A stretch of 64,000 nt of DNA. Source: JAAEPI01 sp964352625 (lineage in GTDB: Bacteria > Bacteroidota > Bacteroidia > Cytophagales > Cyclobacteriaceae). Shown here one piece after another: positions 8,992 to 18,223 of this stretch (within the stretch, counting starts at the first letter, position 1; each line of letters begins with the position of its first letter). Below the pieces are notes generated by a model that was not told the DNA's origin, did not search any database, and saw only the letters and a list, made by a program, of their open reading frames with translations. A program made the position numbers and the translations under genes. The stretch covers positions 124,001 to 188,000 of the forward strand of contig CAYGSD010000002.1 of assembly GCA_964352625.1 (NCBI GenBank). The letters are read 5' to 3'.

Positions 8992-10683
8992 TTAATACCC
9001 CAAAGCACCTCCATCAGGCCTGCTTGAGTCAGAGTGTCCGATGAACAGCTCTTTTTCTGCATCGTAGATTATTCCCATGAGCGCTCCAAGTTGATCGTAG
9101 GCACGCATAGTATGCCCCATTACTTCCAATGCCCGTTTGGTATCCGGTGAGAGCTTATTTTTTTCATATCTAATTTCATCCGGTAGCCACTGATGATGAA
9201 TTTTCATGGCCTCTATTGCTTCATTAATTGTCATTTCAAATTCCAGCACGTTCAATACCGTCTGGAAAACCATGTTGATAATTGTGCGTCCCCCCGGACT
9301 GCCAACGACCAAATAGGGCTTCCCATCTTTTGCTACGATCGTTGGAGTCATGCTTGAGAGCATCCGCTTTTCTGGTTCGATCAAATTTGGTTTGGTTCCG
9401 ATTTGACCACCTCCGGTCGTGGCACCCGGCACGGGATTGAAATCTCCCATTTCATTGTTGAAAATGAAGCCAAGTTTTTCGTCGTATAGACGAGAGCCAA
9501 AGGAATACTCCAAAGTGTAGGTGAGTGAAACCGCATTGCCTTCCTTGTCCATTACCGACAAATGAGTGGTGTTATTGCCGCCCTCTATGAGCTGTCCAAA
9601 TTTGGTGGAATCGCTCTTCGTGGCTTTGACAAAATCTATTGATTGGAACTGTTTTTGGGCGTGCTCTTTAGACAGTAATTCAGTCAATGGCATAGATGGA
9701 TTGAAGTCAGGATCACCGAGGTAGTAGGCACGATTGGCATAGGCTCGCTTCATACTTTCGGCTAAGAAGTGAACGTATGGGGTGGAGTTGAAAGGCTTGG
9801 TATCAAAGTTTGCCAATTCCATCATATTCATCATTGGGATCAGTGTAGCCCCGCCCGAACTGGGAGGAGGCATGGAGTAAATGATGTAGTCTTTGTAAGT
9901 GCCGGTTACAGGTTTTCTTTCTACTGCTTCGTATTTATCAAGATCCTTTGTCGTAATAATTCCCCGATTTTTCTTCATCCAGGAAGCAATGCTTCTGGCG
10001 GTCTTTCCTTTGTAGAACCCGTCATGCCCATTATCTCGAATTCGGGCAAGACTCTCACTCAATGCCTGTTGGGTAAATTCAGAGCCCGGCTCTATAATGT
10101 CTCCAGCCTCATTTCTGAAGAACTCATTCATCTGAGGGAAATCCTCCTGCCGAGATTCGTAGTACTGAGCGGATTTGTATAAAGACCAATTCATTTCAAA
10201 TCCATCAGCAGCTAGTCTCACTGCGGGATCCACCAGTTCAGCCCATTGAAGTGACCCATATTTTTGATGGGCCAGGTACAAACCCGCGACCGTCCCAGGC
10301 ACTCCGATCGCCTTGGCATAGTAGTGATTGAGTCCATTGATGAGATTTCCATTTTCGTCTTGAAACATGTCTTGTGTGGCGGCAAGAGGTGCTTTTTCTC
10401 TGAAATCGATGGTGGTTGCATATCCATCATTTTTCATGATCACCATAAAGCCACCGCCACCGATGTTCCCAGCGGCAGGGTGCGTCACAGCCAAGGCAAA
10501 CGCAGTGGCGATGGAAGCGTCCACCGCGTTTCCTCCTTTTTTTAGAATGTCAAGCCCAACCTCAGAAGCAATGCCACTTGCAGAGACGACCATGCCGTTT
10601 TTGCCGTAGGTTTGGGACAATGTTTTGGTAGAAAAAGCAACTAAAAATATTGCAAGCGAGATTCCGCTAAATGTTGTTTTCAT
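8992..10683 (-). CDS. ggt: Gamma-glutamyltranspeptidase, exported
   Basis: 563 residues with a Sec signal peptide (about 1-23, ending TLSQ). The precursor should cut itself before Thr372 in GGNNTTHLSVMD to give two subunits, that Thr becoming the nucleophile; downstream GSPGGRTI forms part of the substrate pocket. It cleaves gamma-glutamyl bonds of glutathione and related peptides in the periplasm. It lies convergent to hutG with a 109-base gap. Releasing glutamate from outside would complement histidine breakdown, but co-regulation is not shown. Confidence 0.95.
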   Translation of the reverse strand: MKTTFSGISLAIFLVAFSTKTLSQTYGKNGMVVSASGIASEVGLDILKKGGNAVDASIATAFALAVTHPAAGNIGGGGFMVIMKNDGYATTIDFREKAPLAATQDMFQDENGNLINGLNHYYAKAIGVPGTVAGLYLAHQKYGSLQWAELVDPAVRLAADGFEMNWSLYKSAQYYESRQEDFPQMNEFFRNEAGDIIEPGSEFTQQALSESLARIRDNGHDGFYKGKTARSIASWMKKNRGIITTKDLDKYEAVERKPVTGTYKDYIIYSMPPPSSGGATLIPMMNMMELANFDTKPFNSTPYVHFLAESMKRAYANRAYYLGDPDFNPSMPLTELLSKEHAQKQFQSIDFVKATKSDSTKFGQLIEGGNNTTHLSVMDKEGNAVSLTYTLEYSFGSRLYDEKLGFIFNNEMGDFNPVPGATTGGGQIGTKPNLIEPEKRMLSSMTPTIVAKDGKPYLVVGSPGGRTIINMVFQTVLNVLEFEMTINEAIEAMKIHHQWLPDEIRYEKNKLSPDTKRALEVMGHTMRAYDQLGALMGIIYDAEKELFIGHSDSSRPDGGALGY

Positions 10684-10786
10684 ATTGGATTTCTTATAAA
10701 ACTACGATACTGAGTACAAGATTTTTAAAAGATCATAGCAGCTTTGTTTATTTGTGATAATTAAATGAGCTATTTGCAATGATTTT

Positions 10787-10818
10787 TTTGAACTTCCTTG
10801 ACTTGTAACTTATCTTTA
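10787..10818 (+). promoter_or_regulatory. Candidate promoter of the macroglobulin/plug gene
   Basis: TTTG at 10787-10790, a 20-base spacer and TATCTTTA at 10811-10818 fit the TTTG-N19-20-TAnnTTTG promoter of Bacteroidota with one mismatch at the last base. The start codon follows 20 bases later. Confidence 0.5.
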
Positions 10819-10838
10819 TTTTCTTGAAATGAAATTCA

Positions 10839-13229
10839 ATGACAGCTAAAACTCCCCTGATCACAGTCTTCCTAGTAGCATCGCTAAAAGTCTTTAGCCA
10901 ATCCGATGCTCTAGATCCGCGGGTAGGATTGGAAAAATATGCGTTGGATCAAAGACAAGAGAAAATTTATCTGGATGTTCCAAAAAGGTTCTATGCTCCA
11001 ACCGAAACCATATGGTTCAAAGGATACACTCTGGAACCCACAATTTCTCAGCCTATAAGAAGTAAGGTGGTCTATGTGGAATTGGTCAATTTTGAGCAGA
11101 AAGTCTTAGATAGCCGACAAATTGAAGTTAAGAATGGTACTTTCAAGGGAGATATAAAGTTGCCAAAGGAGATTCCTTCAGGTAGTTATCAGGTTCGTGT
11201 TTATACCAACTGGATGAGAAATTTTGGCAATTGGTTTTATTTCAAAAAAAATATTTGGGTAGTTCCTGACTTTCAGGGCAAAGGAAGATGGGATGAAAAG
11301 GAACAGGATGTTTTGATTAACTTTTTTCCCGAAGGCGGAGATTTGATTGAAGGGATTACTTCAATAGTGGCTTTCAAAGCTACAAATCCTCAAGGCAACA
11401 GTGTCAATGTTTCAGGAACTATTGTTAATGCAAAAGGCGTTACCGTTTCCGCTTTTTCAACGAGGAAACATGGTATGGGAGAATTGCTGTTTACTCCAGA
11501 GGCTGGTGAGAAATATATGGCAATTTTAGATTCCTCCAATTCGGAATATTCCTTACCAGTGGTAAAGTCTTCGGGAGTTTCTCTAAGGGTGAGAAACTCC
11601 ATTAACTCCGATACTATTCAAGTGGTGGTACAAACTAAAGGTATTGACTTAGCGGGTGGAAAGTTAATCGGACACGTTAATGGAGTTTTGATCCTGGAAA
11701 GTGAATCCGTTTTTTCGGGTAGCTTTTCAATGCTAGTCCCACGAAATGCATTAGGAGAGGGAATCGTACATCTGACTTTTTTCAATAAGGAAAATGTGCC
11801 ATTTGCGGAAAGACTTCTTTTTGCAAATGTACCATCTGATGTGAAGTTAGTAGCAAGTTTTGATAAGGAGTCATATAAGGTTCGAGATCAAGTGAAGATG
11901 AAGGTTCAGTTGCCAGATTCTGCGGTCGGTGATGTTTCCATAGGCATTACCCCTTCTATCGAGAAGCAGTTCGATTCTTACGCAAGTAACATTGTCAATT
12001 ATTTTCTATTAACCTCGGACCTTGGAGGAATAATAGAAGATCCAGAATATTATTTTCAGGGAACCAAGCAATCGTTCAAGGATTTGGACTTATTGCTACG
12101 AACCCATGGATGGTGCAGATTCAAATGGGAAAAGCTTTTAAACGAGCAGTTTATGCCCGTTTACATTTATGAATCCGGCATCACCATTCGAGGACAGATT
12201 GTCGATTTTTTCAAAAAGGATAAACCAAGGAAAGGTACCTTAAGCATGACGAAATTTGAGGGAGGTTTTAGTCAGATTTCTGGAGATACAGATGAAACAG
12301 GACTTTTCACTATTTCGGGATTGGACTTCCAAGACACTACTAATGTTTCTATCAGTGCGTTTGGATTTCGTGGGAAAAGTGATAAAAAAGACAAATGGGT
12401 TTCGATTCTACTTTTAGAAGAGGGAAAACCTGATGTGGCTCCCTTTAGAGAAATTAAGCCACCTGATAATGTGAAATCATTTGAAATGAAATCGGAGAAG
12501 CTTCAAGAAATCATCCAGGCATACAATCTAGATCCCGATGCAGTATATTTAGATGAATTCGTTAAATCAGGAACACGAATCAGGAATGATTCATTTGATA
12601 GACCAGGCAATATTTACGGCACTCCAACTAGAAGAATTGTGACAGATTCCATTGGTTGGGCACAAAGTGCCCAAAGCGTTTTTGATTTATTAAGAGCAGT
12701 TTCAGGGGTACAGGTGGGAGGAAGCTTCCCAAATCAGTCGGTTCAAATAAGAGGTCAAACAACTATAAGTGCAGGTGCTGGACCTCTCTATATGCTCAAT
12801 GGAGTTCCAGTCGACAATATAACCCTAGGTACAGTTCCAGTACAAGACATTGATTTTGTGGATGTTTTGAAGGGGTCTGATGCTACAATTTATGGATCAA
12901 GAGGAGCTGGAGGTGTGATAGCTGTTTACACTAAGACTGGAGAAAATAGATCGATCAAAGAGCAAGAAGGTATTTATTCTTTTGCACACCCGGGCTATGC
13001 CCAAGCTAGAGAATTCTTTTCTCCAGACTATTCAAAAAACCTACAGGGGCATATTGTGCCAGATTATAGATCTCTATTATACTGGAATCCTGATGTTACA
13101 TTGGATGATGATAAAAAGGAATTGACTTTTTATACCTCTGACCAGAGGGGTGTGTTTCATGTAAGGATTGAAGGACTTACGAATGAGGGAAAACCAATTT
13201 TTTATACTACAGACTTTGTTGTGGAGTAA
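10839..13229 (+). CDS. Exported MG2-like and TonB-plug domain protein
   Basis: 796 residues. A signal peptide (1-20, ending VFSQ) is followed by a macroglobulin-like strand region at about 35-140 (KIYLDVPKRFYAPTETIWFK, then SGSYQVRVYTNWM), further beta domains and a carboxypeptidase-regulatory-like part near 445-520. A TonB-receptor plug domain occupies about 605-702 (VQIRGQ, GPLYMLNGVPVD, DVLKGSDATIYGSRGAGGVI). There is no 22-strand barrel after it, so it is not a receptor by itself. This architecture recurs in Bacteroidota and its role is not established; it may work at the outer membrane with other TonB-type proteins. Confidence 0.8.
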   Translation: MTAKTPLITVFLVASLKVFSQSDALDPRVGLEKYALDQRQEKIYLDVPKRFYAPTETIWFKGYTLEPTISQPIRSKVVYVELVNFEQKVLDSRQIEVKNGTFKGDIKLPKEIPSGSYQVRVYTNWMRNFGNWFYFKKNIWVVPDFQGKGRWDEKEQDVLINFFPEGGDLIEGITSIVAFKATNPQGNSVNVSGTIVNAKGVTVSAFSTRKHGMGELLFTPEAGEKYMAILDSSNSEYSLPVVKSSGVSLRVRNSINSDTIQVVVQTKGIDLAGGKLIGHVNGVLILESESVFSGSFSMLVPRNALGEGIVHLTFFNKENVPFAERLLFANVPSDVKLVASFDKESYKVRDQVKMKVQLPDSAVGDVSIGITPSIEKQFDSYASNIVNYFLLTSDLGGIIEDPEYYFQGTKQSFKDLDLLLRTHGWCRFKWEKLLNEQFMPVYIYESGITIRGQIVDFFKKDKPRKGTLSMTKFEGGFSQISGDTDETGLFTISGLDFQDTTNVSISAFGFRGKSDKKDKWVSILLLEEGKPDVAPFREIKPPDNVKSFEMKSEKLQEIIQAYNLDPDAVYLDEFVKSGTRIRNDSFDRPGNIYGTPTRRIVTDSIGWAQSAQSVFDLLRAVSGVQVGGSFPNQSVQIRGQTTISAGAGPLYMLNGVPVDNITLGTVPVQDIDFVDVLKGSDATIYGSRGAGGVIAVYTKTGENRSIKEQEGIYSFAHPGYAQAREFFSPDYSKNLQGHIVPDYRSLLYWNPDVTLDDDKKELTFYTSDQRGVFHVRIEGLTNEGKPIFYTTDFVVE

Positions 13230-13680
13230 GAGGCAAGTGCAGCTTCATTCCCTCATGAGTTGCCTTGAAACCAAGTTTTTGGTAGAACCTGATTGCATCG
13301 GGTCGCTGTTTGTCCGAGGTGAGCTGTACAACATGTGCACCCTTATCCTTGGCTCTTTTGATTGCCCATTCGATCAGTACTTGTCCAATTCCCTTCCCAG
13401 TTAAATCTTCTCGAATCCTCACCGCTTCCACTTGCGTTCTGGTGCCGCCTTGATAGGTGAGGTATTGAATGTGCGAAACCTGCATAGTTCCGGCTACTTC
13501 ACCATCAATTTCCACCACCATCAGTTCCTGATTGGAGTCAGAATCAATGTTTGAGAAGGCAGAGTAATAGACCTCCGGCAAAGGGTCCTGAAAGTTTTCT
13601 CGCTGCTTGCCGAGGATGTCGTTCGCGAGCATTTCAATGATGGCAGGGAGGTCTTGCTTGGTGGCTTTTCGGATGTGCAC
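13207..13680 (-). CDS. GNAT family N-acetyltransferase
   Basis: 157 residues starting with GTG (MHIRKATKQDLPAIIEML). The acetyl-CoA loop is in EAVRIREDLTGKGIGQVLIEWAI (motif A, R/QxxGxG/A) and the C-terminal IRFYQKLGFKATHEGMKLHL is the usual GNAT ending. It probably acetylates a small amine or a toxic amino acid analogue; the substrate cannot be read. The 3' end overlaps the plug-domain gene by 23 bases on the opposite strand. Confidence 0.9.
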   Translation of the reverse strand: MHIRKATKQDLPAIIEMLANDILGKQRENFQDPLPEVYYSAFSNIDSDSNQELMVVEIDGEVAGTMQVSHIQYLTYQGGTRTQVEAVRIREDLTGKGIGQVLIEWAIKRAKDKGAHVVQLTSDKQRPDAIRFYQKLGFKATHEGMKLHLPLTPQQSL

Positions 13681-13742
13681 TGATTTGGGATTTAAAACAT
13701 GTAACGGCTCAGTATTATCTTCAATACGCTTAACTTAGTTGA

Positions 13743-14192
13743 ATGATGAAATTAGCCATTATTTGTTTAGCAGCGATGATGCTTTCCATTGAAGGGATCG
13801 CACAAAGGGAGGTTAAAGTTATTACTGTGGTGGAGTCGATTGTTCCCATGGGTATAGGCCGTTCGAGGATTATTGAGGAGAAGGACAATGTAGACCTAGA
13901 AAGTTTAACCAAAGAGCGGCGCATAGGATCTGATACAAAAAATGATGCAGCTAGGTATCAAGCAAGAGTCACTAAGTTCGATGATACTAAGCTCCTGAAT
14001 TTCTTCAGTGGTGTGGGGATCAATTTTTCCAATATTGCTTCTAATGATGCGATTATCACAGAGAAGATAAATGAGATGTTGAAAGCAGGATGGACCCTAA
14101 GTTTTGTTACGAGTGGGGTTGAGAGCTACGGAGGCATTGGAGATACGGGTGGTATTTTCATCACCAGACTTTTTTTCACAAAAGAGGATTAG
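13743..14192 (+). CDS. Exported protein of unknown function (149 aa)
   Basis: I do not recognise the family. It begins with a double Met and a signal peptide (MMKLAIICLAAMMLSIEGIAQ), so it is exported. The mature 128 residues are mixed charged and end with a glycine-rich GGIGDTGGIFITRLFFTKED, a strand-like tail seen in small Bacteroidota periplasmic proteins where the last line holds a 'hand-waving' GGxxxTRxxF motif. It precedes the endonuclease-like gene by 11 bases on the same strand, so the two may be co-transcribed. Confidence 0.65.
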   Translation: MMKLAIICLAAMMLSIEGIAQREVKVITVVESIVPMGIGRSRIIEEKDNVDLESLTKERRIGSDTKNDAARYQARVTKFDDTKLLNFFSGVGINFSNIASNDAIITEKINEMLKAGWTLSFVTSGVESYGGIGDTGGIFITRLFFTKED

Positions 14193-14203
14193 ACCATATC
14201 GAA

Positions 14204-15166
14204 ATGACAAATCATTATATCACTTGGTGGAACGTTGAAAATCTCTTCGATGAACGAGACGCCCCTGCCGAAAGAAGGCCGGAAGATTTAAAAAGAAAAA
14301 TACACGCAGACCTAAAGAATTGGACATCTGAGGTACTTGAGCGAAAGCTCAACCAGCTTGCATCGGTCATTAATCAGGTGAATGAGGGAAGGGGGCCTGA
14401 TGTGCTGGGGTTGTGTGAAGTGGAGAATGCGCATGTGCTTCACCGATTAATTGAAAAGGTAGATGTCGATAGGAATTACAAACTCATACATCATGACATG
14501 AGCGACAACCGAGGCATTGATGTAGCCTTCATCTACGATGGAAACAAATACGAGTATATACCAGACTCGTTTTTTCACTATCCTGTAATCAAGCGCTATC
14601 CTACACGTGAGATCGTACAGGCGGGTTTGAAAACAGCAAAAGGAAATGAGTTGGTTTTGTTGGGAAATCACTGGCCTTCTCGTTCTGCCGGGCAATTGGA
14701 GTCTGAACCCTACCGAATTCTTACGGCGGAGACTTTGAGCTATTTCATGGAGCGTATTCAAGAAATCAAAGGCAAGGATGTGCCAGTAGTTGTAATGGGA
14801 GACTTCAATGATGAGCCCCACAATCGCTCTTTGACTGACTATGCGCTGAGCACTATGGATCGTGAGAAAGTTGTATATGCCAGAAATCCTGCGCTCTATA
14901 ACCTCATGTGGGAGCTGCTAGGCCGCAGGAAGGGAAGCTACGTATACAGCGGGGTGCCCATGATGATAGATCAGTTTCTGGTCTCCAAAGGCGTTGCAAA
15001 GAAGTCAGGCAAGTTCGAACTCAATGAGCAGAAAGTAAAAATTGAGATTTTTGCAGGAATGGTCTCAGGCCGGTACGATACTCCTGTAAGGTTTGGTCAG
15101 AGCGATCCAAATTTGGATGGATACAGCGATCATTTGCCGATTTCCTTTGTCTTGGGAGAGAAGTGA
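14204..15166 (+). CDS. Endonuclease/exonuclease/phosphatase family hydrolase
   Basis: 320 residues without a signal peptide. EEP-fold motifs are in order: WWNVENLFDE (Asn), GLCEVEN (Glu metal ligand), LGNHWPSR (His), VVMGDFNDEP (Asp and Asn) and SDHLPISF (final Asp-His pair). Members cut phosphodiester bonds in nucleic acids, phosphoinositides or similar. The substrate is not evident. It is common in Bacteroidota as an orphan 'endonuclease'. Confidence 0.88.
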   Translation: MTNHYITWWNVENLFDERDAPAERRPEDLKRKIHADLKNWTSEVLERKLNQLASVINQVNEGRGPDVLGLCEVENAHVLHRLIEKVDVDRNYKLIHHDMSDNRGIDVAFIYDGNKYEYIPDSFFHYPVIKRYPTREIVQAGLKTAKGNELVLLGNHWPSRSAGQLESEPYRILTAETLSYFMERIQEIKGKDVPVVVMGDFNDEPHNRSLTDYALSTMDREKVVYARNPALYNLMWELLGRRKGSYVYSGVPMMIDQFLVSKGVAKKSGKFELNEQKVKIEIFAGMVSGRYDTPVRFGQSDPNLDGYSDHLPISFVLGEK

Positions 15167-15171
15167 ATACC

Positions 15172-16071
15172 TTACTGCTCCAGCTTCATTCTAGCATCAG
15201 CTAACTCCTTGGTATGTTCAATAGCTCCTTTAAGAGAATAGTGTCCATAGTTCCAAATGTTGCTGCTATCCTCGCCTGCAACACCCCCACGAAAAATGTA
15301 ATAAGTGTACGCTGGAAACTGACTCAAACCCACTTCGTGCGCATCTAACTTCATAATTGTCAGCTCTTCTCTCGTACTTTCCGGCAACTCGCCATTTTCC
15401 TTTTGCTGAAGGTATTTCTCCCTTCCCCTTTTTATGCTCCACCGCTTTTTCGGATCGGAGGATTCTATAAGCTCCTGATCATAAGCAAGGAATCCTTTTT
15501 GCTTTTTATTCAATTTCAAAAGTCTGGGAGAGTCCTTGATGTGGTAATCCATGATTGGAATCAAGAGGCCAATCCCAAACAAATTCTGGAAATAGGTAGA
15601 TATATGCGTGTACACCTCATCCCAGTTTTTTCTCTTCGCGAAATATTTTACGCCGATGAGCATTCGCTTTGAGTCCATGCAGTATTTTGTTTTCACCGAA
15701 TTAAAATTCACATGAGTTATCTCATTGGGCTCAATTTTTTGAAATATGATTTCAGTGGCAGGTGACAAGGGGTGATCCCTTAGAAAATTCTCAAACAGGA
15801 AATTCATTTCAAGATGAAAGGTGGCCCCTGCTCCAAAATTGAAGGAATTCTTACCAGTAATGCTGTCGTAGACCGCAGGTACAAGGTGTCGGTAGATCTT
15901 ACTTGACCCGACAAAATACGTGTCGAATTTTCTATGGTGCTTATTGAGGTATTCGATTTTCGCTTCTATGTTTTCGTTTCCCCAATGATATGGCACACTG
16001 CTTTTGATGGCCCCTATCACAAGTGCCAGTAGGCCAAACAAGAGAAGAGATTTTAGTAAGAACTGTTTCAT
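15172..16071 (-). CDS. SGNH/DltD-like membrane-anchored protein, partner of the MBOAT
   Basis: 299 residues with one N-terminal membrane helix (about 5-25). VGSSKIYRHL near 55-64 resembles the nucleophile-Ser block of DltD/AlgX-type SGNH proteins, and NYGHYSLKGA near the C-terminus resembles the His block. It directly follows and overlaps by one base the MBOAT gene, an arrangement seen for AlgI/AlgJ-type and DltB/DltD-type pairs in which the SGNH protein completes acyl transfer outside. A true catalytic Asp is not clear. Confidence 0.65.
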   Translation of the reverse strand: MKQFLLKSLLLFGLLALVIGAIKSSVPYHWGNENIEAKIEYLNKHHRKFDTYFVGSSKIYRHLVPAVYDSITGKNSFNFGAGATFHLEMNFLFENFLRDHPLSPATEIIFQKIEPNEITHVNFNSVKTKYCMDSKRMLIGVKYFAKRKNWDEVYTHISTYFQNLFGIGLLIPIMDYHIKDSPRLLKLNKKQKGFLAYDQELIESSDPKKRWSIKRGREKYLQQKENGELPESTREELTIMKLDAHEVGLSQFPAYTYYIFRGGVAGEDSSNIWNYGHYSLKGAIEHTKELADARMKLEQ

Positions 16072-17504
16072 CAGAATTGGAAATAAATGAATTCTCCACC
16101 TCTTGAAAAGTATTGCACCACCAGTAGGGAAAGGAAAAGGTAGATTGGGTAACGCAAAAACATGTTTTTGGGTAGGCGCTGCAGCGTGAACTCTTCGTTT
16201 CTATTTATCCACTCGATAACCACCATTAACAAAATATATATGGCTGTCAATACTAAAGCACGGTAATCTATCCATTGTAATTTGACACTACTCCAATTGG
16301 ACAAACCTGATATGTAATCAAATGCCATGGTCAGGTTCTCAGCTCGGAAAAATATCCACGCCAAGGAGACCAATAGAAAGGTTCCCAATACTCTTACAGA
16401 GTCAGTGAATCTAGGAAATAATCGGCCTTGTGCAATGTTGTCTAGACTATTTCGATTGGATCCACCGATTAAGAGTGGCAGGTAGAATAGTGCATGCAAG
16501 AACCCCCAAATAATAAACGTCCAATTGGCCCCATGCCAAAAGCCGCTAATCACAAAGACCAAAAAGACGTTTCGGATGTTCAAGAACTTAGAAACACGAC
16601 TGCCGCCAAGAGGGATGTAGAGGTAGTCCCTGAACCAAGTGGAAAGGGAAATGTGCCACCTTCTCCAGAATTCTGCAATATCTCGTGAAAAATAGGGTGT
16701 TCGGAAATTCTTCATTAAATCAATTCCCAAAAGCTTGGCTGAGCCGATGGCTATTTCAGAATAACCCGCAAAATCTCCATAGATCTGAAAAGAGAACAAG
16801 ACGGCCCCAAGTAATAACAATGGGGCATTCATACCATCCGCTCTGCCGAAAATTTGATCAACAAATTCACCACAAGAATCCGCCACAACGACTTTCAAGA
16901 ATAGCCCCCATAGGATTTGTTTTAGTCCATCTCGACCTTTCTCGAAAGTGAATATTCTCTTATTCTCAATTTGAGGAAGTAGTCGAACCGCTCGCTCAAT
17001 TGGACCAGCAACTAACTGAGGAAAGAAGGCAACATAGGTGAAGAAATTCAAAGCACTTCTGGTTGGTTGCATCTTTCCTCTATAAATGTCGATAGTGTAG
17101 CTCATCGTCTGGAATGTATAGAAGCTAATGCCTACAGGGAGTACAATTTTTAGAGTTGTAAAGGAGACATCCAAGCCCATAGCTCCAAAGAGATCTGCCA
17201 ATGAACTCGCGAAAAAACCATAGTATTTGAAGACACCTAATATTCCCAGATTTACGAGGACACTGACTGTGAGCAGTATTTTGCGTTGCTTGGGAAGGCT
17301 GGATTTTTCAAGGCTAATTCCTATTAGATAATCCGCTAAAGAACTAATGAATATGAGGGATAGAAAACGATAGTCCCAAAGTCCATAAAAGAAATAGCTA
17401 GCCAGTAAAATGAATACGTTTTGATAGCTGACCTTCTTTAGGCCCCAATATATGAGGAACACGAAGGGCAAGAAAAAGAAGTATTCTAGCGAATTGAAAA
17501 GCAC
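16071..17504 (-). CDS. MBOAT family O-acyltransferase (AlgI-like)
   Basis: 477 residues, about ten hydrophobic segments. The core MBOAT block is plain: FWRRWHISLSTWFRDYLYIP near 283-302 and GFWHGANWTFIIWG near 323-336, the latter containing the invariant His. QLVAGPIERA near 170 is also typical of the AlgI/DltB group. It moves acyl groups from the cytoplasm to exported polysaccharide. With the SGNH-like gene downstream it forms a two-gene operon, but no polysaccharide synthase lies nearby. Confidence 0.92.
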   Translation of the reverse strand: MLFNSLEYFFFLPFVFLIYWGLKKVSYQNVFILLASYFFYGLWDYRFLSLIFISSLADYLIGISLEKSSLPKQRKILLTVSVLVNLGILGVFKYYGFFASSLADLFGAMGLDVSFTTLKIVLPVGISFYTFQTMSYTIDIYRGKMQPTRSALNFFTYVAFFPQLVAGPIERAVRLLPQIENKRIFTFEKGRDGLKQILWGLFLKVVVADSCGEFVDQIFGRADGMNAPLLLLGAVLFSFQIYGDFAGYSEIAIGSAKLLGIDLMKNFRTPYFSRDIAEFWRRWHISLSTWFRDYLYIPLGGSRVSKFLNIRNVFLVFVISGFWHGANWTFIIWGFLHALFYLPLLIGGSNRNSLDNIAQGRLFPRFTDSVRVLGTFLLVSLAWIFFRAENLTMAFDYISGLSNWSSVKLQWIDYRALVLTAIYILLMVVIEWINRNEEFTLQRLPKNMFLRYPIYLFLSLLVVQYFSRGGEFIYFQF

Positions 17505-17537
17505 TTTTCAGAGCGATGAAGTGGAGAGTGTTCTACA

Positions 17538-17750
17538 TTACTTAATCAGCTTATATAGCCCAAAAAGTCCTAAGGTGGCACCAATGATCAACGTGAAATA
17601 ATACGAGCCTTCACTCATGGTGTAAGATCCCGACAAAGCATTACCAACGATCTGTCCAACACCGGCTTGGGGAGAATGGGTCTGAGCCCAGTAGACGGTG
17701 AACGCTCCTACAAGAATTAGTACGATACCTATTACTTTTCCTTTTTTCAT
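17538..17750 (-). CDS. Small membrane protein, DUF3185-like (70 aa)
   Basis: Two hydrophobic helices (about 5-22 and 51-69) with a polar loop containing a SxTMSxGSYYFT-like stretch. The pattern MKKGKVIGIVLILVGAFTVYW followed by the second helix resembles the DUF3185 family of inner-membrane proteins of unknown role. It lies between the MBOAT and MaoC genes on the same strand, 33 and 11 bases away. Confidence 0.65.
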   Translation of the reverse strand: MKKGKVIGIVLILVGAFTVYWAQTHSPQAGVGQIVGNALSGSYTMSEGSYYFTLIIGATLGLFGLYKLIK

Positions 17751-17761
17751 AATTATTTAAG

Positions 17762-18223
17762 TTACTCGAAGTGGTATAAAAAGATCATGGTTGCGTTGAA
17801 AGCTGGTTTCTTTTCGTCCTTGATTTCCAAGACCACATCTAGTTCAGTTTTAGAAATACCACGAAGGTTAAGAAGATTTTTGAGTTTTGCTTTCAAGCGT
17901 ACCTCTGAACCCACCATTACTGGTTGTCCGAATTTCAGCGAATCGATTCCGTAATTCACGAGCATCTTCACGTTGTGAAATTCGGCAATCTGCTCCCAGA
18001 GATACGGCATCACCGAAAGGGTCAAATACCCATGCGCAATCGGGGTGCCGAACGGTCCGCTCTTGGCTCGCTCCACATCGCAGTGAATCCACTGGTGATC
18101 GAGTGTCGCATCCGCAAATAGATTGATTTGATCCTGCGTAATTTGGAGCCAATCGGAAACGCCTATTTCCTGCCCTAGGTAAGCTTCAAATTCTTGGTGG
18201 CTGTTAATAACTACTTTACTCAT
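17762..18223 (-). CDS. MaoC-like (R)-specific enoyl-CoA hydratase
   Basis: 153 residues, a single hot-dog fold. The hydratase-2 motif is FADATLDHQWIHCD with catalytic Asp42 and His47, followed by GPFGTPIAHGYLTLS. It hydrates trans-2-enoyl-CoA to (R)-3-hydroxyacyl-CoA or acts in a related dehydration. The ATG overlaps the GH3 stop (ATGA), so it is coupled to that gene although no shared function is obvious. Confidence 0.9.
   Translation of the reverse strand: MSKVVINSHQEFEAYLGQEIGVSDWLQITQDQINLFADATLDHQWIHCDVERAKSGPFGTPIAHGYLTLSVMPYLWEQIAEFHNVKMLVNYGIDSLKFGQPVMVGSEVRLKAKLKNLLNLRGISKTELDVVLEIKDEKKPAFNATMIFLYHFE

Noticed and set aside
17868..18152. Open frames on either strand inside the MaoC gene
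   Set aside because: They lie within a gene with clear motifs; no supporting domains or starts.
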